Assembly (NCBI GenBank): GCA_905373295.1
Contig: CAJPSJ010000142.1
Span: 1 to 5,192 of the forward strand
Direction of reading: 5' to 3'
DNA: 5,192 nucleotides
From: an uncultured Campylobacter sp.
Lineage (GTDB): Bacteria > Campylobacterota > Campylobacteria > Campylobacterales > Campylobacteraceae
The notes under the pieces are model-generated. The model saw nothing but the letters and a program-made list of their open reading frames with translations, ran no database searches and had not been told where the DNA came from. This document shows positions 4,536 through 5,192 of this stretch, piece after piece (the stretch's first letter is position 1; each line of letters begins with the position of its first letter). Both the position numbers and the translations under genes were made by a program.

Positions 4536-5192
4536 ATGAAAAAAATAGCTCTTTTAATATCCTTTGCTGCGATGATGATTTTTACCGGCTGCGCGAGCAC
4601 CACGCAAGGCGGCGCCGTAGGCATCGACCGCTCGCAATTCATCACCGTAAGCGAAGCTGAAATGGATCAAAGTGCCGCGCTTGCCTACAGGCAGATTACC
4701 GCCCAAGCAAACGCCAAGCATGTCCTAAATACCGATAAAAAGCTAACTGATCGAGTTAGAGGCATCTCGAAGCGCCTAATCGCCCAAGTTGGCGCATTTC
4801 GCAAAGACGCACTGAAATGGAACTGGCAGGTAAACGTCATCAACGACCCTACAATTAATGCTTGGTGTATGCCTGGCGGTCGCATCGTCGTATATACGGG
4901 CATCATCGAAAAGCTTAAGCTTACCGATGCCGAGCTGGCTGCTATTTTGGGGCACGAGATGTCGCACGCACTGCGCGAACACAGCCGCGAGCGAGCCTCG
5001 ACTGAACAGATGAAAGATGTCGGTATCGCCGTAGCAAGCTCCGCAGCAGGGCTTGGAGATCTGGGCTCAGCGGCTTTGAACATGGCAGCGCAGTACACAT
5101 TCACGCTGCCGTTTTCGCGCACGCATGAGACGGAGGCTGATCTGATGGGCGTTGAGCTGATGGCGCGCGCAGGATACGATCCAAGGGCGGCG
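4536..5192 (+). CDS. M48 zinc metalloprotease lipoprotein, LoiP/YggG-like (3' partial)
   Basis: An envelope zinc peptidase of family M48, closest in my reading to E. coli LoiP (YggG), a lipoprotein protease of the outer membrane. The 219 visible residues begin with a lipoprotein signal (MKKIALLISFAAMMIFTGC), with Cys19 as the lipidation site; Phe at -3 is acceptable but not ideal. The pre-catalytic MPGGRIVVYTGIIEKLKLTDAE (about 112-133) precedes GHEMSHALREHSRER, where His140 and His144 bind zinc and Glu141 is the catalytic base. HETEADLMG follows, with Glu198 as the expected third zinc ligand and Asp202 completing the ExxxD pattern. All key residues are present, so the enzyme should be active. 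The likely role is turnover of misfolded envelope proteins, inferred from the family. The frame is open to the last base; about 30-50 residues are probably missing, since LoiP has about 252. AAGGAG at 4525-4530 supports the start. It is transcribed alone here. Confidence 0.93.
   Translation, partial: MKKIALLISFAAMMIFTGCASTTQGGAVGIDRSQFITVSEAEMDQSAALAYRQITAQANAKHVLNTDKKLTDRVRGISKRLIAQVGAFRKDALKWNWQVNVINDPTINAWCMPGGRIVVYTGIIEKLKLTDAELAAILGHEMSHALREHSRERASTEQMKDVGIAVASSAAGLGDLGSAALNMAAQYTFTLPFSRTHETEADLMGVELMARAGYDPRAA

Noticed and set aside
4685..5122. Minus-strand open frame of 145 codons
   Set aside because: It lies opposite the M48 protease, whose motifs are unmistakable; the translated protein shows no family features, so it is an antisense shadow.

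Overview
The window most likely comes from a Campylobacter-like member of the Campylobacterota, probably one of the higher-GC species. Three things point there: sigma-70 sites of the form gcTAAAAT or TGnTATAAT without a clear -35 box, intergenic DNA saturated with AAATTT/AAAATT words, and a moaC - DUF493 - hypothetical gene order that, from memory, resembles a C. jejuni cluster. Species is not determined. All recognised genes are on the + strand.

Region 1 (1-851): a promoter followed by two tightly packed small genes. The first encodes a tandem DUF1508/YegP-type protein. The second, starting on the base after the first gene's stop, encodes a 148-aa protein with a short conserved-looking N-terminal segment, Gly/Leu-rich linkers and one perfect dockerin-type EF-hand loop.

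Region 2 (852-1468): about 600 bases with no credible protein gene. It holds a strong bulged hairpin (870-932), at least seven copies of a TTTAAATTT-like word, and then a compact promoter-to-terminator unit (1346-1420). That unit looks like a small RNA of about 63 nt whose single-stranded part carries ACCUCCU, the anti-Shine-Dalgarno sequence. A separate extended -10 promoter precedes moaC.

Region 3 (1469-3448): a three-gene operon. It runs moaC (molybdenum cofactor synthesis), an overlapping GTG-started DUF493/YbeD-type gene, and a 419-aa Ala/Lys/Glu-rich, all-helical protein of unknown function.

Region 4 (3449-4535): 1,087 bases without a credible gene. It is filled with a dispersed AAAATTCC-type word that is absent from the first intergenic region, and it includes near-identical copies of a roughly 20-base unit. 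A promoter and ribosome site close it.

Region 5 (4536-5192): the 5' part of a LoiP/YggG-like M48 zinc metalloprotease lipoprotein, cut by the window end after residue 219. It has the HExxH motif and the downstream zinc-ligand Glu.

Nothing here is a defence, CRISPR or mobile system. The most interesting signals are the putative anti-SD small RNA, the EF-hand protein, and the two differently worded repeat-rich intergenic regions.
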